The translations under genes and the position numbers were made by a program. Shown here piece after piece: positions 35,191-43,612 of a stretch of 64,000 bases of DNA. Source of the DNA: Streptomyces rimosus subsp. rimosus (GTDB taxonomy: Bacteria; Actinomycetota; Actinomycetes; Streptomycetales; Streptomycetaceae). Under the pieces are notes generated by a model. The model was not told the DNA's origin. It did no database searches and saw only the letters and a program-made list of their open reading frames with translations. Location: NCBI RefSeq assembly GCF_000720725.1, contig NZ_JOCQ01000027.1, positions 26,661 through 90,660 of the forward strand. The letters are read 5' to 3'. Within the stretch, counting starts at the first letter, position 1. Every line of letters starts with the position of its first letter.

Positions 35191-36573
35191 ATGGCCAATT
35201 TCGCCAAGTCCAGCGTGCCGCGGTTCTCCGCAGAGGTGTACCAGAACGCGTATCTGCCCGAAGGTGGGCGCGAGGTGAACGCCATCGTCACCGTCACCGC
35301 CACCGGCGGCGGCACCAGCGGCGGACTGCCCCTCTTCGCCGCCGCTACGGACGCGGGCGGCCTCGGTGCCGCACGCGGCCGGGACAGCGTCGGGGCCGTC
35401 CGGCACGCGGGCGTCGTGATCATGGTGGACTGCTCCGGTTCGATGGACTACCCGCCCACCAAGATGCGCAACGCGCGCGACGCGACCGCCGCCGCGATCG
35501 ACACCGTACGGGACGGTGTCGCCTTCGCCGTGGTGGCCGGCACCCACCAGGCCGCCGAGGTCTACCCGGGCGGCGGCCGGCTCGCGACCGCGGACCCGAC
35601 CACCCGCGAGCAGGCCAAGGAGGCGCTGCGCAAACTGAGCGCCGGAGGCGGCACCGCCATCGGCACCTGGTTACGGCTGGCCGACCGGCTGCTGACCGAC
35701 GCGGACGTCGGCATCCGGCACGGCATCCTGCTCACCGACGGCCGCAACGAGCACGAGTCGCCCCAGGACCTGCGCGCCACTCTCGACGCCTGCGCCGGGC
35801 GTTTCACGTGCGACGCCCGTGGCGTCGGTACGGACTGGGAGGTCAAGGAGGTCACCGGCATCGCCGCCGCGCTGCTCGGGACGGCCGACATCGTCGCCGA
35901 CCCGTCCGGCCTGGCCGCCGACTTCACGCGGATGATGGAGGCGGCGATGGGCAAGGAGGTGGCCGACGTCACCCTGCGGCTGTGGACACCGCAGGGCGCG
36001 GAGGTCGCCTTCGTCAAGCAAGTGGCACCGACCGTGGCGGACTTGACCGGCCGCCGTACCGAATCCGGCCCGCGGACCGGCGACTATCCGACAGGTTCCT
36101 GGGGCGACGAGTCCCGCGACTACCACCTGTGCGTACGGGTTCCGGCCGCCGAGGTGGGCCAGGAGATGCTGGCCGCGCGGGTCTCCCTCGTCCTCCCCGA
36201 ACCCGGCGGTTCCGCGCCGCAGACGCTCGCGCAGGGGCTCGTGCGGGCGGTCTGGACGGACGATATGGCCGCTTCGACCACTATCAACCCCCAGGTCGCC
36301 CATTACACGGGGCAAGCCGAACTGGCACAGGTCATCCAGCAAGGGTTGGATGCCCGCAAGTCGGGCGATGCGGACGGCGCCACGGCCAAGCTGGGGCGAG
36401 CCGTACAACTGGCGAGCGCGTCCGGGAACGAGGACACTGCGAAACTGCTTGCGAAGGTGGTGGACGTCGTCGATGCGGCGACCGGTACTGTGCGACTGAA
36501 GGCGAAGGTCACAGAGGCGGACGAGATGACGCTCGAAACGCGCTCGACCAAGACAGTTCGCGTCAAGAAGTAA
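35191..36573 (+). CDS. VWA-domain protein of the kinase locus
   Basis: A 460-residue soluble protein. The von Willebrand A domain spans about residues 70-260 with a complete MIDAS: DCSGSMD at about 80, GGTAIGTW for the Thr and LLTDGRN for the Asp. A beta-sandwich region follows (about 265-375, WTPQGAEVAFVKQV), then a helical end (QAELAQVIQQGLDARKSGD). VWA domains bind partner proteins through a metal ion. AAGGAGCGG precedes the ATG. Together with the FHA gene 52 bases downstream it belongs to a phospho-signalling set; its binding partner is unknown. Confidence 0.88.
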   Translation: MANFAKSSVPRFSAEVYQNAYLPEGGREVNAIVTVTATGGGTSGGLPLFAAATDAGGLGAARGRDSVGAVRHAGVVIMVDCSGSMDYPPTKMRNARDATAAAIDTVRDGVAFAVVAGTHQAAEVYPGGGRLATADPTTREQAKEALRKLSAGGGTAIGTWLRLADRLLTDADVGIRHGILLTDGRNEHESPQDLRATLDACAGRFTCDARGVGTDWEVKEVTGIAAALLGTADIVADPSGLAADFTRMMEAAMGKEVADVTLRLWTPQGAEVAFVKQVAPTVADLTGRRTESGPRTGDYPTGSWGDESRDYHLCVRVPAAEVGQEMLAARVSLVLPEPGGSAPQTLAQGLVRAVWTDDMAASTTINPQVAHYTGQAELAQVIQQGLDARKSGDADGATAKLGRAVQLASASGNEDTAKLLAKVVDVVDAATGTVRLKAKVTEADEMTLETRSTKTVRVKK

Positions 36574-36624
36574 CAAACTAGACGTACTACCGAACACAAT
36601 CGGTACTGAGGGGGAAGATCCGAC

Positions 36625-38676
36625 ATGCCGACCTGCCCGAACGGCCACCAGTCGGTGGCCGAAGACTGGTGCGAGGTGTGCGGCCACCGGATGGCGGGCG
36701 CTGTTCCCCCGCCGCCCTCCCTGCCCGCGGGATTCCTCAACACGCCGCCGGCCGGCCAGCCGACACCGCCGCCCGCTCCGCAGGGCGGGCCGGGGGCGCA
36801 GGGCGGTCCGGGCCCAGGCGCCCAAGGCGGCCCCGGAGGCCCCGGAGGCCCCGGTGACTCCCAGGGCGGGCAGGGCTTCCCCGGCGGTTCTCCAGGCGGG
36901 CAGGGTTTTCCCGGGGGCTCGCAGGGTGGGCAGGATTTCCCCGGAGCTTCTCAGGGTGGGCAGGGCTTCCCCGGCCCTGGCCAGCCCCCGGCACCGGGAC
37001 CGGGACCTCAGAACGCGGCACCCCCGGCCCCTCAGGGCCCGGCGTCCCAGGGCCCGCCGCCGCCCGCACCGCAGGGTGGGCCTGTAGGCCAGGGCCCGGC
37101 AGCGCAGGGCCCGATGGGCCAGGGCGGTCCTGGCCCGGCACCCGCGCCCGGTCCGCAGGGCGGACACGGCAGCCAGGGCGGACAGGGCGGTTACGGCTTC
37201 CCTCCCCCGGCCTCCGGCCCGAGCACCCCGCCGCCCTCCCCCCAGGGTCCCGGCCCCGCCCAGCCGGGCCCGCCCGCATTCCCGGCCCCTCAGGGCCAGC
37301 CCGGCCCTCAGGGCCAGCCCGGTCCGCAAGGCCAGTCCGGTCCGCAAGGCCAGCCGGGTCCGCAAGGCCAGCCGGGTCCGCAAGGCCAGCCGGGCCAGCC
37401 GGAGCTGTGCCCGCAGTGCCGTACGCCGCGTGAAGCAATGGCTCCGTTCTGCGAGGAGTGCCGCTACAACTTCCTGACGCACTCGGCGACCTCGTTCGCC
37501 CCGCCGCCTCCCGGCCCACAGGGTGGCCCCGGCCCCCAGGGCGGGCAGGGCGGCTACGGCTTCCCGCCCCCGCAGCAAGGGCCGCCGACCCCGCCGCAGC
37601 AGTACGAGTACCAGGGCTCGCGTCCCTCGCAGATCAACCGTCCCGCCGAACCGCTCGCCCCCGAGCAGTCCGGCCAGTTCGGCATGCCCCCTCAGGGAGG
37701 CCAGCAGGGACCGGCCGGTCAGCCTGGCCACCCCACCCCGCCTCCTGGCCAGCAGCCGCCGGGCCAGCAGCCCGGCGCGCCCACAGGACAGCCCGGCCCG
37801 AAGCTCCCGCCCCGGTCGGCAGACGACGACTGGCCGCTGCCGCCGCCCAGCTCGCAGGGTCCGCCTCCGCCGCCCGCTCAGCCGGGTCCGCAGGACGGCC
37901 CGGAGCACAGCCAGGGCGGGCAAGCCGGTCAGAGCGCTCAGAGCGCTCAGGGCGGCTACGGCTTCCCGCCTCCGCAGCAGGGTTCGCCGCCCCCGCAGCA
38001 GCAGCCGGGCCCGTACGAGCCACAGCAGCCTCCCCAGCAGCAGCCGCAGGCCCCGTTCGAGCCCCAACAACAGCCGCCGCAGGCTCCCTTCGAGCCCCAG
38101 CAGGCTGCACAACAGGCTCCGCCGCAGGCCCCGTTCGAACCACAGCAGCAGCCCGGCCCGTTCGGCCAGCCGCCGCAGCAGCCGGGCCCGCAGCAGCAGC
38201 CGCCCGAGCAGCAGTGGAACGCCCCTGCTCCGGGCCCCGCCGCGCCGCCCGGGCCGCCGCCCGTCGTCGGTGACGGCTGGGTCGTGGCGATCGCGCCGGA
38301 CCGCGAGTACTTCATGGCCATGATGGGCCGCAGCGGTCCGGAGGCGGCGGGCCTCAACCTGCCCGCGTACTCGCCGGAGCAGCAGGTTCCGCTCGCCGGC
38401 GGCCAGATCACCATCGGCCGCCGCCGGCACAGCACGGGCGAGTCCCCGGACATCGACCTGGGCCGTCCCCCGGAGGACCCGGGCGTCTCGCACCAGCACG
38501 CGCTCCTGGTCCAGCAGCCGGACGGCAGCTGGGCGGTGGTCGACCAGAACTCCACCAACGGCACCACCGTCAACCTCGCCGAGGACCCCATCCAGCCCTA
38601 CGCCCCCACCCCGCTCCACGAGGGCGACCGCATCCACGTAGGCGCCTGGACCACCCTCACCGTCCGCCGCGCATAG
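36625..38676 (+). CDS. FHA-domain protein with zinc ribbons and collagen-like linker
   Basis: A 683-residue protein. A zinc ribbon starts it (CPNGHQSVAEDWCEVCG). A long Gly/Pro/Gln linker contains collagen-like Gly-Pro-Gln/Gly-Gln-Pro triplets. A second Cys-rich knot is at about residues 262-280 (CPQCRTPREAMAPFCEEC). A Gln/Pro-rich linker leads to the C-terminal FHA domain at about 570-683 (ITIGRRRHSTGESPDIDL, VSHQHALL, NSTNGTTVN), where Arg, Ser and Asn form the phosphothreonine-binding site. It is the probable phospho-partner of PknG, in the place of GarA. A long terminator follows. Confidence 0.9.
   Translation: MPTCPNGHQSVAEDWCEVCGHRMAGAVPPPPSLPAGFLNTPPAGQPTPPPAPQGGPGAQGGPGPGAQGGPGGPGGPGDSQGGQGFPGGSPGGQGFPGGSQGGQDFPGASQGGQGFPGPGQPPAPGPGPQNAAPPAPQGPASQGPPPPAPQGGPVGQGPAAQGPMGQGGPGPAPAPGPQGGHGSQGGQGGYGFPPPASGPSTPPPSPQGPGPAQPGPPAFPAPQGQPGPQGQPGPQGQSGPQGQPGPQGQPGPQGQPGQPELCPQCRTPREAMAPFCEECRYNFLTHSATSFAPPPPGPQGGPGPQGGQGGYGFPPPQQGPPTPPQQYEYQGSRPSQINRPAEPLAPEQSGQFGMPPQGGQQGPAGQPGHPTPPPGQQPPGQQPGAPTGQPGPKLPPRSADDDWPLPPPSSQGPPPPPAQPGPQDGPEHSQGGQAGQSAQSAQGGYGFPPPQQGSPPPQQQPGPYEPQQPPQQQPQAPFEPQQQPPQAPFEPQQAAQQAPPQAPFEPQQQPGPFGQPPQQPGPQQQPPEQQWNAPAPGPAAPPGPPPVVGDGWVVAIAPDREYFMAMMGRSGPEAAGLNLPAYSPEQQVPLAGGQITIGRRRHSTGESPDIDLGRPPEDPGVSHQHALLVQQPDGSWAVVDQNSTNGTTVNLAEDPIQPYAPTPLHEGDRIHVGAWTTLTVRRA
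37285..37392. repeat. Six 18-bp tandem repeats encoding GPQGQP
   Basis: Units at 37285, 37303, 37321, 37339, 37357 and 37375; consensus GGTCCGCAAGGCCAGCCG. The first two use CTCAGG instead of GCAAGG. They encode (GPQ-GQP)n inside the FHA protein. Confidence 0.92.
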
Positions 38677-38688
38677 AAGCAGAACCGT

Positions 38689-38727
38689 AGAGCGCCGGCC
38701 CGGCAACCATGCCGCGGCCGGCGCTCT
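38689..38727. terminator. Bidirectional terminator between FHA and PCMT genes
   Basis: AGAGCGCCGGCC (38689-38700) pairs perfectly with 38716-38727. The loop itself forms CGGCA/TGCCG, leaving a 4-base end loop and one bulged C. It lies between two converging genes. Confidence 0.88.
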
Positions 38728-38769
38728 CCGCTGTCCGCCGGGGGCGCGGGCCGCAGGCCACATACGCGC

Positions 38770-39840
38770 TCACCCCAGCAGCCACCGACAGGGCCCGCCC
38801 GGCGAGTCGAGCCAGGCACGCTGTTCGGTCCCGTCGACCGTGACACCGAAGCGCTCACGCTGCGGATGGCCTTCGCGCCGCCACAGACTGACGATCTCGT
38901 CGGGGGTGAGGCTGCCGGCGGCCAGCGACCACAGGAAGTGGAACCGCTCGTCCCGCAGCACCTCGCGCGGCAGGCCGTCGCGCCGTGCCGGGCGCCTTCT
39001 GCCGACGGGGACGGGACCCGCACCGGCCTGCGTACGGGCATGCACGCGGACAGGCCCACGGACAGACGTACGCACAGGCGCACGCAGCGGCACGAAGTAC
39101 GCGGGCGTGTCCAGGAAGCGGCCCTCCGCCCGTACGGTTGTGGGCTCCGTCACCCGGAGCGCGATCAGCCCGGTGGCGAGCGGGGCCAGGATGAGCGCGC
39201 CGACCGTGCACTGTTCGATCCACGCGGTGGGAACGGACGGCAGCGCGCAGGTGGCGATGATCCGGTCGTACGGTGCCCGCTCCGGGCAGCCGAGGGCGCC
39301 GTCGCCGGTCACCACGGCGGGCCGGTACCCCGCCGCGGCCAGCCGGTCCCGCGCCGGGCCGGTGATCTCCTCGTCCAGGTCGACGGTGGTCACCCGGCCC
39401 GCGCCCAGCCGGTGCGCCATCAGGGCCGCGTTGTAGCCGGTCCCCGTACCGACCTCCAGTACGCGGCAACCGCCGCCGGCGCCTTCCCGCTCCCCGACCC
39501 GCAGATCCTCCAGCATCATGGCCATCAGCGACGGCTGGCTGCTGGAGGACACCAGCTCGCCGTCCCGCATGTACGTCGCCAGCGCCGTGTCCGTATAGAC
39601 GCCCTCCAGCCAGCGCGCCCGCCGCTCGGGGTCGTGGTCGGAGCCGGACAGCCGCTGGTAGCCGCGGGCCGTGGCCAGGAAGAAGTACGGTACGAACAGG
39701 TGCCGCGGCACCTCCTCGAAGGCGGCGCGCCACCGCGGGTCCGTGAGGTGGCCGCCCGCCCTGATCTGCCGGACCAGCTCGGCACGCGCCGCGGCCGTCG
39801 GCTCGCGGCCCGGCCGTGGACCGGACTCTGTAGCGCTCAT
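38770..39840 (-). CDS. PCMT-family methyltransferase
   Basis: A 356-residue SAM-dependent methyltransferase of the protein-L-isoaspartate O-methyltransferase family. It shows the family pattern VPRHLFVPYFF, then SSSSQPSLMAMML, motif I VLEVGTGTGYNAALM and VTTVDLDEEI. The C-terminal 120 residues are an actinobacterial extension. The PCMT fold repairs isoaspartyl residues, but long actinomycete members often have other roles (for example peptide aspartate methylation), so the substrate is open. The ATG at 39840 is preceded by GTGGGGAC. It is divergent from the globin gene, 74 bases away. Confidence 0.8.
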   Translation of the reverse strand: MSATESGPRPGREPTAAARAELVRQIRAGGHLTDPRWRAAFEEVPRHLFVPYFFLATARGYQRLSGSDHDPERRARWLEGVYTDTALATYMRDGELVSSSSQPSLMAMMLEDLRVGEREGAGGGCRVLEVGTGTGYNAALMAHRLGAGRVTTVDLDEEITGPARDRLAAAGYRPAVVTGDGALGCPERAPYDRIIATCALPSVPTAWIEQCTVGALILAPLATGLIALRVTEPTTVRAEGRFLDTPAYFVPLRAPVRTSVRGPVRVHARTQAGAGPVPVGRRRPARRDGLPREVLRDERFHFLWSLAAGSLTPDEIVSLWRREGHPQRERFGVTVDGTEQRAWLDSPGGPCRWLLG

Positions 39841-39914
39841 GTCCCCACTGTCCTACGTCGCAGGTCCTCGGCCGAGCCGCCCGGCACCGCCGAGTCGTCT
39901 GACACCATGGACGG

Positions 39915-40319
39915 GTGAACAAGATTCCGCGCGGCACGCTTCAGGAACAGACTTTTTACGAGCAGGTCGGCGGCGAGCCGACCTTCCGCCGCCTGGTGCA
40001 CCGTTTCTACCAGGGGGTGGCCGAGGACCCGCTGCTGCGGCCGATGTACCCGGAAGAGGACCTGGGACCGGCCGAGGAGCGGCTCGCGCTCTTCCTCATG
40101 CAGTACTGGGGCGGGCCCCGCACGTACAGCGACAACCGCGGCCACCCGCGCCTGCGCATGCGGCACGTGCCCTTCAAGGTCGACCGCGCCGCCCACGACG
40201 CCTGGCTCAAGCACATGCGGGACGCTGTGGACTCCCTGGAGCTGTCCCCCGAGCACGAGACGCAGCTGTGGAACTACCTGACGTATGCAGCGGCTTCGAT
40301 GATCAACGCGGCTGACTGA
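39915..40319 (+). CDS. glbO: Group II truncated haemoglobin (GlbO-like)
   Basis: A 134-residue globin. Typical features of group II: VGGEPTFRRLVHRFYQGV with the B10 Tyr, LRPMYPEEDLGPAEERL, then QYWGGP, the proximal His in LRMRHVPF and the G8 Trp in LWNYL. Such proteins bind oxygen and are linked to protection against nitric oxide or to redox chemistry in actinobacteria. It starts at GTG 39915. A 21-bp perfect hairpin ends it. Confidence 0.92.
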   Translation: MNKIPRGTLQEQTFYEQVGGEPTFRRLVHRFYQGVAEDPLLRPMYPEEDLGPAEERLALFLMQYWGGPRTYSDNRGHPRLRMRHVPFKVDRAAHDAWLKHMRDAVDSLELSPEHETQLWNYLTYAAASMINAAD

Positions 40320-40366
40320 GCGTTCACCGGCCGACGCGGACGCCCGTACGCCAGGGGCTCCGAAGC

Positions 40367-40411
40367 CGTCAGGGCCGGGTACGGAGGTCCCCTCCGTACC
40401 CGGCCCTGACG
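40367..40411. terminator. Perfect 21-bp hairpin, bidirectional terminator
   Basis: Arms 40367-40387 and 40391-40411 (CGTCAGGGCCGGGTACGGAGG split around TCC; the last base of each arm adjoins the loop). It separates the converging globin gene and the gene ending at 40462. Just right of it an octamer CTTCCCGC is repeated three times (40433-40456). Confidence 0.93.
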
Positions 40412-40461
40412 CATGTCCGAGGCGGACCCCGCCTTCCCGCCTTCCCGCCTTCCCGCCTTCC

Positions 40462-41280
40462 TCAGGCAGGCATGACCGGCAGCGCCGCCATCCCGCCCGT
40501 ACGGACCGCAACTGATCCGTACGGCGTCCGCAGCCGCAGCCAGCCGCCCGCGGCCAGCAGGGTCAGCGTCGGCGGTTCGGCCAGCGCGGCCCCGGCGGCG
40601 TGTCCGGTGCCCGTGCGCCCGGTGCCCGCCGCGTGCCCGGTGCCTGCGGGCCCGTGCCCGCCGCCCGCCTGTGCTTCGGCCCGTACGGGACGCAGGAAGC
40701 CCAGGGACTGCGCGGCGTGTGCGGCGCGCAGCGGCAGGTGGGTGTCGCCCAGCGTGCGGGACCAGATCTCGCGGCCGATGCGGTCGCGCTCGGCGCGCGT
40801 ACGGCGTTCCGGCGGCAGTGCCTCGTCCCGGGCGCGGAATTCGGCGACGGCCAATGCCACGGTCCGGCCGAGCGCCTGCGGCGACGGCAGCCCCGGCACC
40901 TGCTGCCAGCCGCCGCGCGGCGGCAGGACCCCGGCCCACGGCGGGCCGGTGACGGGGGCGGGCAGCGTCAGGCTGCCCGTCGGCTCGTCGATGCCTTCGA
41001 GCAGATCACCTGCGGAAACGGTGAGATCGCGACCACTACCGGGGACGGCACCGGAGGCGGTACCGGAGGCGGCTCCGGTCAGGTCCTCGGGCGCGGCCGG
41101 TGCCAGCCGGGCCGTACGGATCGCCAGCACCTCGAAGGACGGCGGGCGGCCGAACACCGCGAGCACGCCGTCCCCGGCCTGCAGCCGTACCGCGGCGGCG
41201 CGGTCGTAGTGGATCAGCCGGGCCAGGAAGGCGGCGAGGTCCGCCGCCTCCCCGGCATCGGCCAGGCGCAGCGCCGTCAT
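40462..41280 (-). CDS. Conserved actinobacterial protein, unknown function
   Basis: A 272-residue protein starting MTALRLADAGEAADL; its ATG overlaps the stop of the thioesterase gene (ATGA, 41277-41280), so it is co-translated with it. The first 70 residues are helical (FLARLIHYDRAAAVRLQAG) and lead into a beta-rich part with VFGRPPSFEVLAIRT. A low-complexity His/Gly/Thr segment (GTGHAAGTGRTGTGHAAG) lies near residue 235, and the end is WLRLRTPYGSVAVRTGG. No catalytic motif or membrane helix is visible. The three-gene order ettA-thioesterase-this gene looks like a stable actinobacterial set. Confidence 0.75.
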   Translation of the reverse strand: MTALRLADAGEAADLAAFLARLIHYDRAAAVRLQAGDGVLAVFGRPPSFEVLAIRTARLAPAAPEDLTGAASGTASGAVPGSGRDLTVSAGDLLEGIDEPTGSLTLPAPVTGPPWAGVLPPRGGWQQVPGLPSPQALGRTVALAVAEFRARDEALPPERRTRAERDRIGREIWSRTLGDTHLPLRAAHAAQSLGFLRPVRAEAQAGGGHGPAGTGHAAGTGRTGTGHAAGAALAEPPTLTLLAAGGWLRLRTPYGSVAVRTGGMAALPVMPA

Positions 41281-41726
41281 GCGGCGACGGCCCCCTCCTG
41301 CTGCTTCGCGTCGTTCCCGGCGCCGTCGTCCAGGTACTCCCGGAGGAACGACTTCTCCTCCGCGGTGATACGGCGGGGCCGCTGCTGGGCGAAGTCGTAC
41401 GGGACGACGACGGTCGAGGCGCGGACGTACACCGTGTCCTCGTCCTTGATCTCGTACGCGATCGTCATCGACGCGGCGCCTATCTTCGTCACCCACGACT
41501 CGACGGTCACCGGCGCGTGCCGGTGCACCAGCGGCCGTACGTAGTCGATCTCGTGGCGGGCCACCACGGACCCGCCCGAGAAGGACGCGCTGCCCTCGCC
41601 CGGCGCCAGCCGCCACATGAAGTCGATCCGTGCCTCTTCGAGGTAGCGGATGAACACCACGTTGTTGACATGGCCGAAGGCGTCCATGTCCGACCAGCGC
41701 AGCGGGCAGGAGTAGAGGTGTCGCAC
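41277..41726 (-). CDS. Hotdog-fold acyl-CoA thioesterase
   Basis: A 149-residue 4HBT-type protein. The catalytic signature is RWSDMDAFGHVNNVVF near the start (Asp and the HVNN motif), followed by the long central helix YLEEARIDFMW and strands VTVESWVTKIG. It hydrolyses acyl-CoA thioesters; chain preference is unknown. GTG 41726 is five bases after the ettA stop, with only a weak ribosome site, so it depends on ettA translation. Confidence 0.88.
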   Translation of the reverse strand: MRHLYSCPLRWSDMDAFGHVNNVVFIRYLEEARIDFMWRLAPGEGSASFSGGSVVARHEIDYVRPLVHRHAPVTVESWVTKIGAASMTIAYEIKDEDTVYVRASTVVVPYDFAQQRPRRITAEEKSFLREYLDDGAGNDAKQQEGAVAA

Positions 41727-41731
41727 GCGGC

Positions 41732-43396
41732 TCAGCCCCGGGTGAGCTTCTTGTACGTGGCGCGGTGCGGACGGGCCGCGTCCGGGCCCAGGCGCTCGAT
41801 CTTGTTCTTCTCGTACGACTCGAAGTTGCCCTCGAACCAGAACCACTTGGAGTCGCCCTCGTACGCCAGGATGTGGGTGGCGACGCGGTCCAGGAACCAG
41901 CGGTCGTGGGAGACGACCACGGCGCAGCCGGGGAACTCCAGCAGCGCGTTCTCCAGCGAGGACAGGGTCTCGACGTCGAGGTCGTTGGTCGGCTCGTCGA
42001 GAAGCAGCAGGTTGCCGCCCTGCTTGAGGGTCAGCGCCAGGTTCAGGCGGTTGCGCTCACCGCCGGACAGCACGCCGGCCGGCTTCTGCTGGTCCGGGCC
42101 CTTGAAGCCGAACGCCGAGACGTAGGCGCGGGACGGCATCTCGACCTGGCCGACGTTGATGTAGTCCAGCTCGTCGGAGACGACGGCCCACAGGGTCTTC
42201 TTGGGGTCGATGTTGGCGCGGTTCTGGTCGACGTAGGAGACCTTGACCGTCTCGCCGACCTTGATCTGGCCGGAGTCCGGCTCCTCCAGGCCCTGGATCA
42301 TCTTGAACAGCGTGGTCTTGCCGGCGCCGTTCGGGCCGATGACGCCGACGATGCCGTTGCGCGGGAGGGTGAACGACAGGTCGTCGATGAGGACCTTCTC
42401 GCCGAACGCCTTGTTCAGGTGCTCGACCTCGACCACGACGTTGCCCAGACGCGGGCCCGGCGGGATCTGGATCTCCTCGAAGTCCAGCTTCCGGGTCTTC
42501 TCCGCCTCGGCCGCCATCTCCTCGTAACGGGACAGGCGGGACTTGGACTTGGCCTGGCGGCCCTTGGCGTTGGAGCGGACCCACTCCAGCTCTTCCTTCA
42601 GACGCTTCGCGCGCTTGGCGTCCTTCTGGCCCTCGACCTTCAGGCGGGCGGCCTTCTTGTCCAGGTACGTGGAGTAGTTGCCCTCGTACGCGATGGCGCG
42701 GCCGCGGTCCAGCTCCAGGATCCACTCGGCCACGTTGTCGAGGAAGTACCGGTCGTGGGTGACGGCGACGACGGTGCCCGCGTACTGGGCGAGGTGCTGC
42801 TCCAGCCACTGCACGGACTCGGCGTCCAGGTGGTTGGTGGGCTCGTCGAGGAGCAGCAGGTCGGGGGCCTCCAGCAGCAGCTTGCACAGGGCCACGCGGC
42901 GGCGCTCACCACCGGAGAGGTTGGTGACCGGCCAGTCGCCGGGCGGGCAGCCCAGCGCGTCCATGGCCTGCTCCAGCTGGGTGTCCAGGTCCCACGCGTT
43001 GGCGTGGTCCAGGTCCTCCTGAAGCTTGCCCATCTCCTCCAGCAGCGCGTCGGAGTAGTCGGTCGCCATCAGCTCGGCGACCTCGTTGAAGCGCTTGAGC
43101 TTGTCCATGATCTCGCGGGCGCCGTCCTGGACGTTCTCCAGGACCGTCTTGGACTCGTCCAGCGGCGGCTCCTGGAGGAGCATCCCGACGGTGAAGCCCG
43201 GGGTCAGGAACGCGTCGCCGTTCGACGGCTGCTCAAGACCGGCCATGATCTTCAGCACCGTCGACTTGCCGGCGCCGTTGGGCCCCACGACACCGATCTT
43301 CGCGCCAGGCAGGAAGCTCAGCGTCACGTCGTCAAGGATGACCTTGTCGCCGTGCGCCTTGCGCGTCTTGCGCATCGTGTAGATGTACTCAGCCAA
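41732..43396 (-). CDS. ettA: ABC-F ATPase, energy-dependent translational throttle A
   Basis: A 554-residue ABC-F protein with two nucleotide-binding domains and no membrane helices. Walker A boxes are GPNGAGKST (about 38) and GPNGAGKTT (about 355), signature motifs NLSGGERRR and VLSGGERNR, and Walker B LLLLDEPTNHLD and LLLLDEPTNDLD. The linker between the domains has the arm and P-site tRNA interaction motif typical of EttA. It binds the ribosomal E site and couples the first peptide bond to energy charge. The start is TTG at 43396 (MAEYIYTMRKTRKAHG, the usual family start). No good Shine-Dalgarno is present and an in-frame stop lies ten codons upstream. The integrated element begins 88 bases upstream, so its original promoter region has been changed. 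Confidence 0.95.
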   Translation of the reverse strand: MAEYIYTMRKTRKAHGDKVILDDVTLSFLPGAKIGVVGPNGAGKSTVLKIMAGLEQPSNGDAFLTPGFTVGMLLQEPPLDESKTVLENVQDGAREIMDKLKRFNEVAELMATDYSDALLEEMGKLQEDLDHANAWDLDTQLEQAMDALGCPPGDWPVTNLSGGERRRVALCKLLLEAPDLLLLDEPTNHLDAESVQWLEQHLAQYAGTVVAVTHDRYFLDNVAEWILELDRGRAIAYEGNYSTYLDKKAARLKVEGQKDAKRAKRLKEELEWVRSNAKGRQAKSKSRLSRYEEMAAEAEKTRKLDFEEIQIPPGPRLGNVVVEVEHLNKAFGEKVLIDDLSFTLPRNGIVGVIGPNGAGKTTLFKMIQGLEEPDSGQIKVGETVKVSYVDQNRANIDPKKTLWAVVSDELDYINVGQVEMPSRAYVSAFGFKGPDQQKPAGVLSGGERNRLNLALTLKQGGNLLLLDEPTNDLDVETLSSLENALLEFPGCAVVVSHDRWFLDRVATHILAYEGDSKWFWFEGNFESYEKNKIERLGPDAARPHRATYKKLTRG

Positions 43397-43434
43397 GAGA
43401 AACCGTCCGGCAGTCTGGATCTGTCATGGTCAAT

Positions 43435-43473
43435 GCGGCTCCGCCGCGTGGGCCGATGAGCGGCTCCGCCGCG
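43435..43473 (-). repeat. Duplicated 14-bp hairpin in the ettA leader
   Basis: GCGGCTCCGCCGCG occurs at 43435-43448 and 43460-43473. Each copy folds on itself (GCGGC-TCC-GCCGC). They lie between the att core and the ettA start, so the ettA leader RNA would carry two small hairpins. Confidence 0.8.
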
Positions 43474-43484
43474 CGAGGGCAGAT

Positions 43485-43540
43485 ACACCCCATCTTGCCG
43501 TACGGCCAGCCCACGATGGAAACGAGTACCTCACGGGGCG
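43485..43540. repeat. attL, left attachment site of the integrated element
   Basis: A 56-bp sequence that recurs at 63881-63936 with one difference (C at 43532 against T at 63928). The first 47 bases are identical. It contains CCGTACGG and the 5-bp inverted pair CCATC/GATGG. The chromosome to its left continues into the ettA leader; to its right the element starts. Confidence 0.93.
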
Positions 43541-43583
43541 GTGACCTGGGGCGCAAGCCCACCCCATCGGAGACCGGATGGTG

Positions 43584-43612
43584 GCCGCTGGTTGCCGTTG
43601 GTGACCAGCGGC
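43584..43612. terminator. Hairpin just inside the left end
   Basis: GCCGCTGGT (43584-43592) pairs with ACCAGCGGC (43604-43612) across an 11-base loop. It may insulate the element from ettA-side transcription. Nothing else is recognised between attL and 43813. Confidence 0.5.

Noticed and set aside
41765..43459. A 564-codon plus-strand frame opposite ettA
   Set aside because: Antisense shadow of a very well conserved gene; Leu/Val/Asp-rich with no start signal.
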